From assembly GCF_003610785.1 (NCBI RefSeq), contig NZ_RAQQ01000001.1, positions 248,001-312,000 of the forward strand: 64,000 bases of DNA, read 5' to 3'. A model generated the notes under the pieces. It made no database searches. It saw nothing but the letters and a program-made list of their open reading frames with translations, and was not told the DNA's origin. Below are positions 44,010 through 54,300 of this stretch, one piece after another; the first letter of the stretch is position 1, and each line of letters begins with the position of its first letter. A program made the translations under genes and the position numbers. This DNA is from Micromonospora globbae (GTDB taxonomy: Bacteria > Actinomycetota > Actinomycetes > Mycobacteriales > Micromonosporaceae).

Positions 44010-45908
44010 TCAGAAGCCCAGGGCGTCCGTGCCGCCGACGACCGGAAGCACCAGCTTGCTGCCGTTCAGGTGCACCGTGATCTCACTGCCCACGGCGGCC
44101 GCGTCGCGCGCGGGCCGGTTCGACGACGGGTTGGCGTTGTAGTTGCCGGTGAGGACGAGGCCGATGCGGTGCCCGGCCGGGATCACGTGCTCGGACGGCA
44201 GCGTCGTCCACCGCACGTTGTACTGCGCGCCGGGCGTCAGCGGCTGGCTGCGCCGCAGGTCCGGGGAGTTCTTCACGTCGATGTGACCCCAGGAGAGGAC
44301 CCGCTCGGGCGTGATCTCGACGCTGGTCTCCATCGGCTCGGCGCACCCGGTCCGGTTGGCGACGTCCTCGGGCTCGCAGGACTCCTGGACCACGTCCAGC
44401 GGCTCCTTGCCCGCCACCGTGACGGTCGGGCCCGCCCCGTAGTCGACGAGGAGGGCCGACATCAGCGCGGTGTCGGCCGTCGTCGACATCCGGACCGACA
44501 GCTCGGGCGTCCCGGACAGACGCAGGTCCCGCGCCAACGGCGGGCTCACGTAGGCGAGCCGGCCCGGCTTGGTCTGCTCGGCGTTGCCGATCTTGACGGC
44601 CTGGGACTCGACCACGTCCACGAAGCTCTGCGTGGGGCCGCCGGTCGTCGGGTCGAGCGACAGCGTGCCGGCCGCGTCGGCCGTGGCCGGGCCGAGGCCC
44701 AGCGCGACCTCCTTGGCGCCCGCGTCCGGCCAGGTCGCGTGGGTCTCCCAGCTGCCGTCCGGCCGCTGGATGTCGGCCATCGGCTCGTCCATGACGCCGT
44801 TCGGGATGTCGTACAGCCAGTAGTCCATCCACCTGTGCATGACGGCCTGCCACTCCGCGGGCCGGACGCTCATCGGGTTGACGTGGGCGCCCCGGTGGAG
44901 CCAGATCTTGCGCGGCATCTGGCGCCGCTCGACCTCACGCCACAGGTCGGCGAAGTGCATGGTCTTGACGTTGTAGTCGGTGAGGCCGTGCACCATGAAG
45001 ACCGAGGTGCCGACCGTCTTGATCTTGTTTGCGTCCGGCAGGTAGCTCCGCTCCTGCCAGAACGCGGTGAAGTCGGAGGCGCTGGCCTCCTCCGCGTCAC
45101 CCAGCCCGGTGATGACCGACTCGCAGGCCGGCGCCGACGCCGATCCCGGCAGCGTCCGTCCGACGGAGACGTAGTCCGCGAGGTACTCCGTGTACCGGAA
45201 GTCGACGTTCTCGCTCCAGGTGGACCACGCGACCCCCTGGTCGTTCACGTACCGGTACCAGCTGGAGATCGCGGCGATGGGCACCACGGTCCGCAGGCCG
45301 GGCACGCCCTGCGTGGCCACGGCGTTGGGCAGCGTGCCGACGTACGACACGCCCTGCATGCCCACGTTGCCGGTGCTCCAGTCGGCGACGGCCGCGCTGC
45401 CGTCGTGGTGGAAGCCCGGCGCGCGGCCGTTGAGCCAGTCGACGACGGCCTTGATGCTGGTCGTGTCCTCGACGCCGCCGGTGGTCGGGCATCCGAACGA
45501 CCGGCCGGTGCCCTGCATCTCGACCTGGACGATGGCGTAGCCCCGCGGGACGAAGTACTCGTCCCACCAGCCGGGGAAGCCCCGGGTCCGGTCCGGCGGC
45601 GGATCGCCGGCGTCGCGGCCGAAGTACGGGCTCGCCTCCATGATGGTCGGCACCCGCATGCCGGCCGCCGTCTCGGCCGGCCGGATGACGTCCACCTCGA
45701 TCAGGTCGCGGCGGCCGTCACCGTCGCTGTCCATCGGCGCCTCGACGTAGACGACCTCCTGGATGGCGTCGTCGTACGAGAAGACCGGCTGGGTCACGCC
45801 GTTCTCGATCACGATCCCGGGTGGTGCCGCGCCCGCCGCCACGGGCGCGCCCATGACCGCCACCCCGACGACCGTTCCCACGGCGACCAATCGCCGTACA
45901 AATCCCAT
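44010..45908 (-). CDS. Secreted CocE/NonD-family hydrolase (X-Pro dipeptidyl-peptidase type)
   Basis: 632 residues with a Sec signal peptide (LVAVGTVVGVAVMGAPVAAG). The alpha/beta-hydrolase core has the nucleophile elbow GMQGVSYVGTLP (GxSYxG), the acid in GLTDYNVKT and the His in HRGAHVNP. The C-terminal 230 residues form the jelly-roll PepX_C domain (GHRIGLVLTGNYNANPSS). Family members cleave X-Pro dipeptides or esters such as cocaine; which applies is unknown. ATG 45908 has a GGAGG site. It is followed by a strong terminator and preceded by the symmetric TCAATATTGA. Confidence 0.9.
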   Translation of the reverse strand: MGFVRRLVAVGTVVGVAVMGAPVAAGAAPPGIVIENGVTQPVFSYDDAIQEVVYVEAPMDSDGDGRRDLIEVDVIRPAETAAGMRVPTIMEASPYFGRDAGDPPPDRTRGFPGWWDEYFVPRGYAIVQVEMQGTGRSFGCPTTGGVEDTTSIKAVVDWLNGRAPGFHHDGSAAVADWSTGNVGMQGVSYVGTLPNAVATQGVPGLRTVVPIAAISSWYRYVNDQGVAWSTWSENVDFRYTEYLADYVSVGRTLPGSASAPACESVITGLGDAEEASASDFTAFWQERSYLPDANKIKTVGTSVFMVHGLTDYNVKTMHFADLWREVERRQMPRKIWLHRGAHVNPMSVRPAEWQAVMHRWMDYWLYDIPNGVMDEPMADIQRPDGSWETHATWPDAGAKEVALGLGPATADAAGTLSLDPTTGGPTQSFVDVVESQAVKIGNAEQTKPGRLAYVSPPLARDLRLSGTPELSVRMSTTADTALMSALLVDYGAGPTVTVAGKEPLDVVQESCEPEDVANRTGCAEPMETSVEITPERVLSWGHIDVKNSPDLRRSQPLTPGAQYNVRWTTLPSEHVIPAGHRIGLVLTGNYNANPSSNRPARDAAAVGSEITVHLNGSKLVLPVVGGTDALGF

Positions 45909-45955
45909 GCCCCCACCTCCGTCAGCTCCCGAGGCACATGATCGATACATCCTCG

Positions 45956-45965
45956 TCAATATTGA
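45956..45965. promoter_or_regulatory. Palindrome TCAATATTGA upstream of the CocE/NonD gene
   Basis: A 10-bp perfect palindrome in an otherwise GC-rich promoter region, 48 bases upstream of the start, with nearby CCTCG and CGAGG. It could be an operator or simply the AT-rich promoter core. Confidence 0.35.
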
Positions 45966-46067
45966 TCGTCGAGGTCAACGACCGGATGTAGCGAAGTCGT
46001 GCCGCTGCGCTACCGCTTCGCCCGTCAAATGACGTGACGCCGGCGCGCCGCGGGGGCGGACGGCCGA

Positions 46068-46096
46068 GGGCCGGGCACCCACACGGTGCCCGGCCC
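46068..46096 (-). terminator. Terminator after the M14 carboxypeptidase gene
   Basis: GGGCCGGGCACC (46068-46079) pairs perfectly with GGTGCCCGGCCC (46085-46096) around a five-base loop, 17 bases past the stop. Confidence 0.7.
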
Positions 46097-46112
46097 CCGC
46101 GCCGCCGTCAGG

Positions 46113-48713
46113 TCAGCCCTGGCCACCCAGGTACATCGCGTTGAAGAGCAGGCGGTAGGTGCCGTGCGACTGCGCCCGGTGCTGCGGCTTGAAGCCGATC
46201 ATCACCACCTGACCGTCGCCCACCTCCGCGGTCACCACCGCGGCCTTGCCGCCGATGACATCCTGGCCGAGGAGGAAACCGCTCTTCAGCAGGTTGGTCT
46301 TCGGCCAGGTGGCCGCCACCGTGACGCCCTTGGCGCCCTCGGCGACCTCGAACGCCGGGCCGTCGGCGACGAACGCCGACGTGTCCCGCCCGAAGCCGGC
46401 GCCGACCGGGTCGTCGCCGTCGACGTCGAGGTTCAGCACCGAGCCCGGGATGTTGTACTCCGTCTCCGGCACCCCGTCGGTGACGTCCCGGACCGGCACG
46501 TCGAACGCCGCGATCGGCAGCTGGGCCGCCCGGTTCAGCGTCACCAGCGTGCCCCCGGCCTCGACGAACCTCCGGAGGTTGGCGACGCCGGCGTCGGTCA
46601 TGCCGCCGGTGTACTCCGGCGGCAGCGAGCCGGCCGCCCGGCCGTTGCGCATCGAGTTGTACGTGGCGTCGGGCAGCACGATCGTGTCGAACCTCGCCCG
46701 CAGGTCGCCGGCGCGGACCGCGGCGTTCGTCAGCTTCTCGAACCCGAAGCCGAACTGCTCCAGGATCAGCCGGGTCCACCCCTCGTCGTAGTTGTTGAAC
46801 CCGTCGTACAGGCCGATCCGGGGTGCCGCGAGCGCGGTCACCTTCGCCGGCTTCGCGTCCACCGCCGCGATGCTGAGGCCGAGCCTCGTGGCGAGGTCGG
46901 TCACCCGCTTGTCGGTGCCGGTCCCGCGCGTGACCAGGAACGTGCCGGCCGGCAGCTTGCCGGTCCGGGTGGTCACCTCACCCGTGCTGCGGGAGACCTT
47001 GTCGCCGGCCGCCAGCAGCGCGTTCACGGCAGTGGCACTGTCGTTCACCCGGGGGTCGAGGGCGTACGCGTACCGCGGCGCGCCCGCGACCACGCCCTTC
47101 GGCACGGCCGGCCAGTCGACCCGCACGGTCCTGGCCCGTACGGGCTCGTCGAGCTTGTCGACCGTGACGCCCATCTGGAACGACAGCGTGTAGCCGGTGA
47201 TGTCGTACGGCGGCTCCAGCGGCCCGCCGGGGTAGAGCCGGCGGTCCGGGTACCGCTGCGGGTTGAGCAGGTCCAGGACCGCCGCCCGGTACGGCTGGCC
47301 CTCACGCACGAGGTAGCTGCCGGCCGGGTAGGTGCGCTCGCCCACCCGGAACGCGCTGACCGCCTTCTCGACCTGGATGTTGTTCCACCGCAGCTTGTCC
47401 ACCAGCTTCGTGGCGGTCGGGAAGTCCGCCTGGTCGGCCGGGATCACGTAGGTCGTGCCGGCGCCGTTGCGGGCGCCGTCCCGGGCCATCTTCGCCACGC
47501 CGGTGAGCAGCGCCTCGCGGTCGTCGCTGGCGACCCGCAGCATCGCCCACGACGCCGTCTTGATGTAGTCGCAGCTCTGCGACAGGTGCCACTCGCCGCC
47601 CTTCCACGGGCTCGGGTAGAACACCGACGGCTCGCTGGTCGAGGTGCCGTCCGCGAAGGTCTTCGGGAAGGTCGCCGGGTCGTACACCCGCGGCGTCGCC
47701 GAGGCGTGCGCCGTCTCGGTGAGGATGCCGATCTGGTTGTGGTAGTACGGGGCCGTCCGGGCACCGCCGTTCCACCAGATGTCGTACGACTGACGCGCCA
47801 GCGCGCCACCCTTGTCCTCGCGTTCGAGCCGCTGCCCCATGGCGTCGCCCACGAGGTTCACGCCGCGGACCACCTGCGGGTGGATGTTCGGGTTCAGCGG
47901 GTCCTCGTAGGGCGGGATGCTGATCCGGGCCGGGAAGACGGCGGTCTGGTGCACGTTGTGCATGACCTGCGGGATCCACTCGTGGAACAGCTGGCGCCCG
48001 ACGTTCTGCGTCTCCTGCAGGTTGAACATGTACCAGTCACGGTTGTTGTCGTGCCCGGCGTACTTCTGGTACAGCTCCGGGTAGTTGGCGTCCTGGTACG
48101 GCCCGCCCAGGTTCTTCCGATACCACTCGGCGACCTTCGTGCCGCCGTCCGGGTTGACGTTCGGCACCAGCAGCGTGATGACGTTCTCCCGGATCGCCCG
48201 CGCCTCCGGCGTCTCGCTGGTCACCAGGTCGTACGCGAACTGCGGGGCGGTCTGGTGACCGGCCACCTCGGTCGAGTGGATGCCGAAGTCGACCCAGGCG
48301 ATGGCCTTGCCGCTCTTGGCGAGGGCCTTCGCCTCCGACTCGGACAGTCCGTCGCCCTGCGACAGCCGTACCGACGTCTGCCGGTAACGCTCGAGTTCCT
48401 TGTCCTTCAGGTTCTTCTCGGCGGAGACGATCGCCATGAGCTGCGGCCGGCCCTCGCTGGTCTTTCCGATCTCGACCAGCTTCATCCGGTCACTGGCCTT
48501 GTCGAGCTTGCGGTAGTAGTCGGCGATCTGCTCGTACGTCGCCAGCTTGTAGTCCGCGCAGGGCACCCAGCCGATCACGGACTCGGGCTTCGGCACGCGG
48601 TCCCGGGCGGTGGCGACGGCTCCCGACGTCAGCACCGGCGTACCGATCAACGCCAGTACGCACGCGACGGGAACCGCCGTCCGAGACAGTCTTCGTTTCA
48701 CCTGACACCCCAT
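46113..48713 (-). CDS. Secreted M14-family zinc carboxypeptidase
   Basis: 866 residues. Signal peptide 1-36. The M14 domain spans about 55-400: zinc ligands are in WVDFGIHSTEVAGHQ (HxxE) and MHNVHQTAVF, with NVNPDGGTKVAEWYRKN between. A further 450-residue region follows, with a class-I glutamine amidotransferase-like fold near the end (GTLVTLNRAAQLPIAAFDVP), as in large actinobacterial M14 proteins. It trims C-terminal residues from extracellular peptides. ATG 48713 is used; GTG 48701 is four codons shorter. Same direction as the CocE/NonD gene but separated by a terminator. Confidence 0.88.
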   Translation of the reverse strand: MGCQVKRRLSRTAVPVACVLALIGTPVLTSGAVATARDRVPKPESVIGWVPCADYKLATYEQIADYYRKLDKASDRMKLVEIGKTSEGRPQLMAIVSAEKNLKDKELERYRQTSVRLSQGDGLSESEAKALAKSGKAIAWVDFGIHSTEVAGHQTAPQFAYDLVTSETPEARAIRENVITLLVPNVNPDGGTKVAEWYRKNLGGPYQDANYPELYQKYAGHDNNRDWYMFNLQETQNVGRQLFHEWIPQVMHNVHQTAVFPARISIPPYEDPLNPNIHPQVVRGVNLVGDAMGQRLEREDKGGALARQSYDIWWNGGARTAPYYHNQIGILTETAHASATPRVYDPATFPKTFADGTSTSEPSVFYPSPWKGGEWHLSQSCDYIKTASWAMLRVASDDREALLTGVAKMARDGARNGAGTTYVIPADQADFPTATKLVDKLRWNNIQVEKAVSAFRVGERTYPAGSYLVREGQPYRAAVLDLLNPQRYPDRRLYPGGPLEPPYDITGYTLSFQMGVTVDKLDEPVRARTVRVDWPAVPKGVVAGAPRYAYALDPRVNDSATAVNALLAAGDKVSRSTGEVTTRTGKLPAGTFLVTRGTGTDKRVTDLATRLGLSIAAVDAKPAKVTALAAPRIGLYDGFNNYDEGWTRLILEQFGFGFEKLTNAAVRAGDLRARFDTIVLPDATYNSMRNGRAAGSLPPEYTGGMTDAGVANLRRFVEAGGTLVTLNRAAQLPIAAFDVPVRDVTDGVPETEYNIPGSVLNLDVDGDDPVGAGFGRDTSAFVADGPAFEVAEGAKGVTVAATWPKTNLLKSGFLLGQDVIGGKAAVVTAEVGDGQVVMIGFKPQHRAQSHGTYRLLFNAMYLGGQG

Positions 48714-49073
48714 TCACAGCACGTGGGACGACGGAAAGGGACCGACAGGGGCGGCCGCGCCAGATCGGATGAGCTCGATTCAACAGACTGCGATCGATGT
48801 GTGGAACGCGGACGCGGGCAATTGAGGAAATCTTGAGGCTGGCCGGGGCGGCGTCGGGGAGCTGGGTGGGGCCGTTTCCGGCTCGCGGAGCCGGGTGTCC
48901 CGCTACGCTGGGCGTGCGCCGGCAGGCCCCCACCGCGCGCGCCGGCCGACCGCCGGCCCGCCCGCGAGACCGCTGTCGCGTCCGCCCCACCTCACCCCTC
49001 ACGACCGCACGCGCGCTCCCGGTCGCCCCCGCGACCCCGGCGTCTCCAGGTGACGGGAAGGATGTGGAGTCCC
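48714..49073. other. Noncoding region between the M14 and redoxin genes
   Basis: 360 bases holding the promoter of the M14 gene and of the redoxin gene. I see no supported gene or long palindrome. Confidence 0.45.
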
Positions 49074-49139
49074 ATGTCGACGGCAGCGCTGGCGCCGACC
49101 GCGCACGACGTCCGGGCCGCCGCCCGGTCGCCGCGATGA
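49074..49139 (+). CDS. Short upstream reading frame coupled to the redoxin gene, possible
   Basis: ATG 49074 follows GGAG with five-base spacing and opens 21 codons (MSTAALAPTAHDVRAAARSP...) ending in a TGA that overlaps the redoxin ATG (ATGA). The redoxin has no ribosome site of its own, so this frame may carry ribosomes to it. Confidence 0.4.
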   Translation: MSTAALAPTAHDVRAAARSPR

Positions 49140-50032
49140 GCGACGACACCCCGCGGATCCCGCCGCTGGAGGTCGAGCGGTGGGTGAACTCCCCGCCGCT
49201 GACCCCCGAGGCGCTGCGCGGCCGGGTGGTGCTGCTCGACATCTGGGAGTACACCTGCGTCAACTGGATCCGCACGTCCCCCTATCTCAGGGCCTGGCAC
49301 CGGGACTACGCCGACCTCGGCCTGAGCGTCGTGGGCCTGCACGCTCCCGAGTTCGCGTTCGGCCGGGACGCCGCCACCATCGAGCGGGGCGTCCGGGAGC
49401 ACGGCCTCACCTACCCGGTCGCGCTCGACAACGACTTCCGGGTGTGGGAGGCCCTCGGCAACTTCGCGTGGCCGGCCCGGTACCTCTTCGACGCAGGCGG
49501 CAGGCTCGCCGCCCGGTGGATCGGCGAGGGCGAGTACGACCGGACGGAGGCGCGGATCCGCGAGCTGCTCGTCGACCGGGCGCCCGGCGTCGACCTGCCC
49601 CCGGTCACCCCGGAGGCCGCTCGGTTCGCCGCGACCGAGCAGCCGTCGTACGCCGACGTGACGGAGGAGACGTACATCGGCGCGGACCGGCGGGTGCCCG
49701 GCTCGGTACGCCTGTCCGGCGAGTGGCGGACGAGCGGTGACCACGTCGAGCTCGCCGGCGGCACCGGCGAGATCACCCTGCCGTTCAACGCCGGCGAGGT
49801 GAACCTCGTGGCCCATCCGGGGCCGTCCGGCCGGGCCGCCGTGCGGGTGCTGCTCGACGGGCGACCCCTCGACGGCGAGCGCGGCGCCGACGTCGACCCG
49901 GACGGGGTGGCGCACGTCGACCGGGCCGCCATGTTCCGGCTCGTCGCCGGCGCGTCGCGCGGCGACCGGGTGCTGACGCTCGTCACCGACCAACCCGGAT
50001 TCCGGGCGTACGTCTTCACCTTCGGCCCGTAG
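49136..50032 (+). CDS. Thioredoxin-fold redoxin (TlpA-like, single Cys)
   Basis: 298 residues. A thioredoxin-like domain (about 10-160) has VVLLDIWEYTCVNWIRTSPY in the place of the WCxxC loop, retaining one Cys (TCxNW), which is the pattern of the DipZ/YfcI-like AhpC-TSA redoxins. The C-terminal 120 residues are a DipZ-type jelly-roll (GEVNLVAHPGPSGRAAVRVL and VLTLVTDQPGFRAYVFTFG). No signal peptide is visible. Role in thiol or peroxide chemistry is likely but unproven. ATG 49136 overlaps the TGA of a 21-codon upstream frame. Confidence 0.82.
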   Translation: MSDDTPRIPPLEVERWVNSPPLTPEALRGRVVLLDIWEYTCVNWIRTSPYLRAWHRDYADLGLSVVGLHAPEFAFGRDAATIERGVREHGLTYPVALDNDFRVWEALGNFAWPARYLFDAGGRLAARWIGEGEYDRTEARIRELLVDRAPGVDLPPVTPEAARFAATEQPSYADVTEETYIGADRRVPGSVRLSGEWRTSGDHVELAGGTGEITLPFNAGEVNLVAHPGPSGRAAVRVLLDGRPLDGERGADVDPDGVAHVDRAAMFRLVAGASRGDRVLTLVTDQPGFRAYVFTFGP

Positions 50033-50162
50033 CGCGGCGACGGGCCCGCGCCGTCGGGACGGCCCCGCGCAGGAGCTGCCCGGCGGTGCCGCACGCCCGG
50101 TGCCCGCCCGTCCGGAGCTGTCCGCGTGAAAGCGGAAACCGGCTTTCCCCGCCAACGCCTTT

Positions 50163-50207
50163 ACTTTCGTCGATGCCATAGATAGATTCTCGTCGTTCGA
50201 CGAAAGT
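50163..50207. promoter_or_regulatory. Perfect 11-bp inverted repeat upstream of the laccase operon
   Basis: ACTTTCGTCGA (50163-50173) faces TCGACGAAAGT (50197-50207) across 23 bases that include the AT-rich TAGATAGATT. It lies about 107 bases before the laccase start in the only promoter region of the four-gene operon, so it is a likely operator, or less likely a 5'-leader hairpin. Confidence 0.6.
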
Positions 50208-50313
50208 TCTGGGCTCCCCGAGAGAAGGTGGCACGAGGGCGCGCGATCCACCCCGCTCGACGATCGCCGCGCCCTTCCTTGTCGCGGGCCGGCCCGGTCG
50301 TGAACGGAGTCCT

Positions 50314-51315
50314 ATGGACGACCCTGCCCTCAGCTCACCCCGTCACCTGTCCCGCAGATCCCTGATGACCACCGGCGTGCTCGCCGCCGGAGCGATGGGC
50401 GTGGCCGCGCCCGCGGTCGGCACTCCCCTCACCGGTCCGGCACGAGCCAGCGCCGGGGTCACGAAGCGAGTCACCCTCTACGCCGAGCAGCTACCGGGCG
50501 GGCTGTACGGCTACGGCCTGGCACCAGGTCAGGCCACCGTGCCCGGCCCGGTGCTCGAGATGTACGAGGGTGACACCCTGGAGATCACCCTGGTCAACAC
50601 CACCAACCAGCGGCTGTCCATCCACCCGCACGGCGTGGACTACAGCACCGACTCCGACGGCAGCCCGCTCAACGCCTCCTACAACGATCCGGGCGAGACC
50701 CGCACGTACGTGTGGCGGTCCCGGGAGATGTTCGCGGCGTCGGGCCGACGGTTCATGCCGGGCAGCGCCGGCTACTGGCACTACCACGACCACGCCATGG
50801 GCACCGACCACGGCACGGCCGGGGTGGCCAAGGGGCTGTACGGCGCGCTGATCGTCCGCCGTCGCGGCGACATCCTGCCCGAGAAGCAGTTCACCGTCGT
50901 GTTCCACGACATGACGATCAACAACCGGATGGCGCCGGACACGCCGATGTTCGAGGCGAACCTGGGCCAGCGGGTGGAATGGATCGCCATCGGGCACGGC
51001 AACCTCTTCCACACCTTCCACCTGCACGCGCACCGGTGGGCCGACAACCGCACCGGAATGCTCGAGGGCCCCAGCGACCCGAGCCAGGTGATCGACAACA
51101 AGGACCTCAACCCGGGCAGCTCGTTCGGCTTCCAGGTGCTGGCCGGCGAGGGCGTCGGGCCCGGGGTGTGGATGTACCACTGCCACGTGCAGAACCACTC
51201 CGACGGCGGAATGGTCGGGCTCTTCCTGGTGCGCAACGCCGACGGCAGCATGCCGCCCGGCGCGGAGGAGGCGATCCACCGGTTCCGGGGCCACACCCAC
51301 CAGCACGGTCGATGA
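50314..51315 (+). CDS. Two-domain multicopper oxidase (small laccase), Tat-exported
   Basis: 333 residues. The Tat signal has SRRSLMTTGVLAAGAMG. All four copper motifs of a two-domain laccase are present: IHPHG, YWHYHDH, HTFHLHAH and YHCHVQNHSDGGM; the last two include the type-1 ligands (His, Cys, His, Met), so the mononuclear centre is in domain 2, as in SLAC from Streptomyces. Such enzymes form trimers with the trinuclear centre between subunits and reduce O2 while oxidising phenols or other donors outside the cell. It is the first gene of the operon; its TGA overlaps an ATG of the next gene. Confidence 0.93.
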   Translation: MDDPALSSPRHLSRRSLMTTGVLAAGAMGVAAPAVGTPLTGPARASAGVTKRVTLYAEQLPGGLYGYGLAPGQATVPGPVLEMYEGDTLEITLVNTTNQRLSIHPHGVDYSTDSDGSPLNASYNDPGETRTYVWRSREMFAASGRRFMPGSAGYWHYHDHAMGTDHGTAGVAKGLYGALIVRRRGDILPEKQFTVVFHDMTINNRMAPDTPMFEANLGQRVEWIAIGHGNLFHTFHLHAHRWADNRTGMLEGPSDPSQVIDNKDLNPGSSFGFQVLAGEGVGPGVWMYHCHVQNHSDGGMVGLFLVRNADGSMPPGAEEAIHRFRGHTHQHGR

Positions 51316-51332
51316 CGGAAGGGTGCACGGCG

Positions 51333-54300
51333 ATGACCAGAAACGTACGACGAGCGCTCGCCGCGCTGGCGGCGACCGCGACCCTGCTGCCGGCAACCAC
51401 GGCGGCAGCCGCACCACGGACCGCGCCGCAGGCGGCGCCGGACGACCCGACCAGGGTCCTCGTCTTCCACGGGCCCGCGGCGCAGCAGCAGGATCCCGTG
51501 GCCCGCGCCGTGGCGGCCATCAGGGACCTGGCCGCCGACCACGACATGGCGGTCACGGTCAGCACGGACCCGAAGGTGTTCACCCCGGCCGGCCTCGCGA
51601 GCTACCGCAGCGTGGTCTTCCTCTCCGCGACCGGCGCCGAGCTCAACCGTGAGCAGGAGTCGGCGCTACAGACCTACATGAAGGACGGCGGTGGCTTCCT
51701 CGGCATCGCCGACGCCGCCCGCGCCCAGGTCGACTCCACGTGGTTCACCGGCCTCATCGGCAGCCGCCCGGCCGGCGCCATCCCGGTCGCCGAGCCGGTG
51801 GCCCGGGTGACCGCGAGCGGCGAGAACCCGCCCAACGAGACGAAGGAGAAGCTGACCGACGGCGACTCCGGCACCAAGTGGCTCGCCCGGACGCCGACGG
51901 CCTGGGTCGCCTACGAGCTGAGCGCGCCCAAGCGGATCACCGGGTACGCCCTCACCTCGGCCAACGACTCCCCCGGGCGCGACCCGAGGGACTGGACGTT
52001 GCAGGGCTCGGCGGACGGCCAGAGCTGGACCGACCTCGACCGGCGGACGGGGCAGACCTTCGCCGAGCGCTTCCAGACCCGCCGGTTCGACATCGCCACG
52101 CCCCGGGAGTTCACGCACTACCGGCTCAACGTCACGGCGAACAGCGGCGAGCCCCTGACCCAGCTCGCGGACCTGCGGCTGTTCACGGACAACGCGATCC
52201 CGCCGCAGCGGCCTCCCGTGAACCGGGCAGTGGTCGACATCGTGGACCGGCACCACCCGGCCACCGCGTCGCTGCCGATGACGCTCACCCGGTCGGACCG
52301 CTGGGACAACTGGGACCCGAACCCCATCGGCACCGTCCACACGGTCGCCCAGGTGGAGGAACGCCACTACGACCCGGGCCCCGGCGCCAACGGTCCCTTC
52401 CACCCGGTCTCCTGGTGCCGGGACTACGAGGGCGGCCGGTCGTTCTACACCGGCATGGGCCACACCGAGGGCAGCTACGGCGAGGACGCCTTCCGCGCGC
52501 ACCTGGCCGGGGCCCTCGACTGGACGACCGGCCGCGTCCGCGGCGACTGCCAGGCGACGATCGCCGCGAACTACCGGATCGAGCGGCTGACCGCCGCCAA
52601 CCAGCCCGGCCAGCTCGACCAGATCGGCGAGCCACACGGGCTGACCATCGCGCCGGACGGCACCGTGTTCTACGTCGGCAAGGCCGCCTGCCCGACCGGC
52701 CCGATCCCCGACTGGGACGACCCGGACGTCGGCCTGGGCTGCGGCACCATCCACTCCTGGGATCCGCGTACCCGGCAGGTCAAGCTGCTCACCACCCTTC
52801 AGGTGATGGGCAACCGGGGCAGCGGCTCGGAGCTGGTGAAGAACGAGGAGGGGCTGCTCGGGATCGTGCCCGACCCCGCGTTCGCCGACAACGGATGGCT
52901 CTACGTGTACTGGATGCCGCACGAGTCGATCGACCGGGAGAAGCGGATCGGGCAGCGCACCATCTCCCGGTTCACCTACGACCGGCAGGCGCAGACCATC
53001 GACCAGGCCACGCGCAAGGACCTGCTGCGGTTCCCGGTGCAGATCCACAGCTGCTGCCACGCCGGCGGCGGGATGGCCTTCGACGCCGAGGGCAACCTGT
53101 ACGTGGGCTCCGGGGACAACAACTCCTCCGAGGGCTCGCAGGGCTACTCCGGCAACAACTGGACCCGGGAGTACGCGGGCATCTCGTTCCAGGACGCCCG
53201 CCGCACCTCGGGGAACACCAACGACCTCGCCGGCAAGATCATCCGGATCCACCCGGAGCCGGACGGCACGTACACCATCCCGGAGGGCAACCTGTTCCCG
53301 CCGGGCACCCCGAAGACCCGGCCGGAGATCTACGTGATGGGCGTACGCAACATCGCCCGCCTCCAGGTCGACCCGGAGCGCCAGTGGCTGACCGCCGGCT
53401 GGGTGGGCCCGGACGCCTCGTCGCCGAGCCCGGAACTGGGTCCGGCCAAGTACGAGACGGCCACCATCATCACCTCCGCCGGCAACCAGGGCTGGCCGTA
53501 CTGCATGGGCAACCGGCAGCCGTACCGCGACCGCAGCAACACCGACGCGAGCGTGCTCACCGGCTGGTACGACTGCGACAACCTGCGCAACGAGTCCCCG
53601 CGCAACACCGGCCTGGTCGACATCCCGCCCGCGCGGGACAACATGATCTGGTACTCCCCCGACGGCGGCGGGCCGGTCTTCCCGAAGCGCGCGGACGGCA
53701 GCGGCCTCCCGACGTACGTGGCCGCCGACGCCACCTACACCCAGCCGTACCTGCGGGGCGGCGGGCAGGCCGTCATGTCCGGTCCGACGTACCACCGCGA
53801 CCGGGTCGACACCGGCAGCGGCGTCGCCTGGCCGGAGCACTGGGACGACAAGTGGCTCATCGGTGACCAGTCGAACGCCAACAACCGGGTGGCCGTCACC
53901 GTCGACCCGGCCGGCGTGCCGCGCGCCGAACCGCCGGTGTTCGCCGAGTCGCTGCGGGCCATCATCCCCGGCGGCAACGGCGACAACCGCCTGCAGAGCT
54001 GGATGGACGCCAAGTTCGGGCCGGACGGCGCCCTCTACATGCTCGACTACGGCGGCGGGTTCTTCAGCCTGCACCCCAACCAGAAGCTCGTCCGTGTCGT
54101 CTACACGGGTGGGGCGCCGACTCCGGCGCCGGCCGCGAACGCGGTGGCCGTCCAGAACAAGCCGTTGACCATGGCCTTCACCGGCTCCCGCTCGGGCGGC
54201 GTCAGCTACCGCTGGGAGTTCGGCGACGGCGCGACGTCGACCGAGGCGAACCCGCGGCACACGTACGCCCGGGTCGGCACCTACCCGGCGAGCCTGACGG

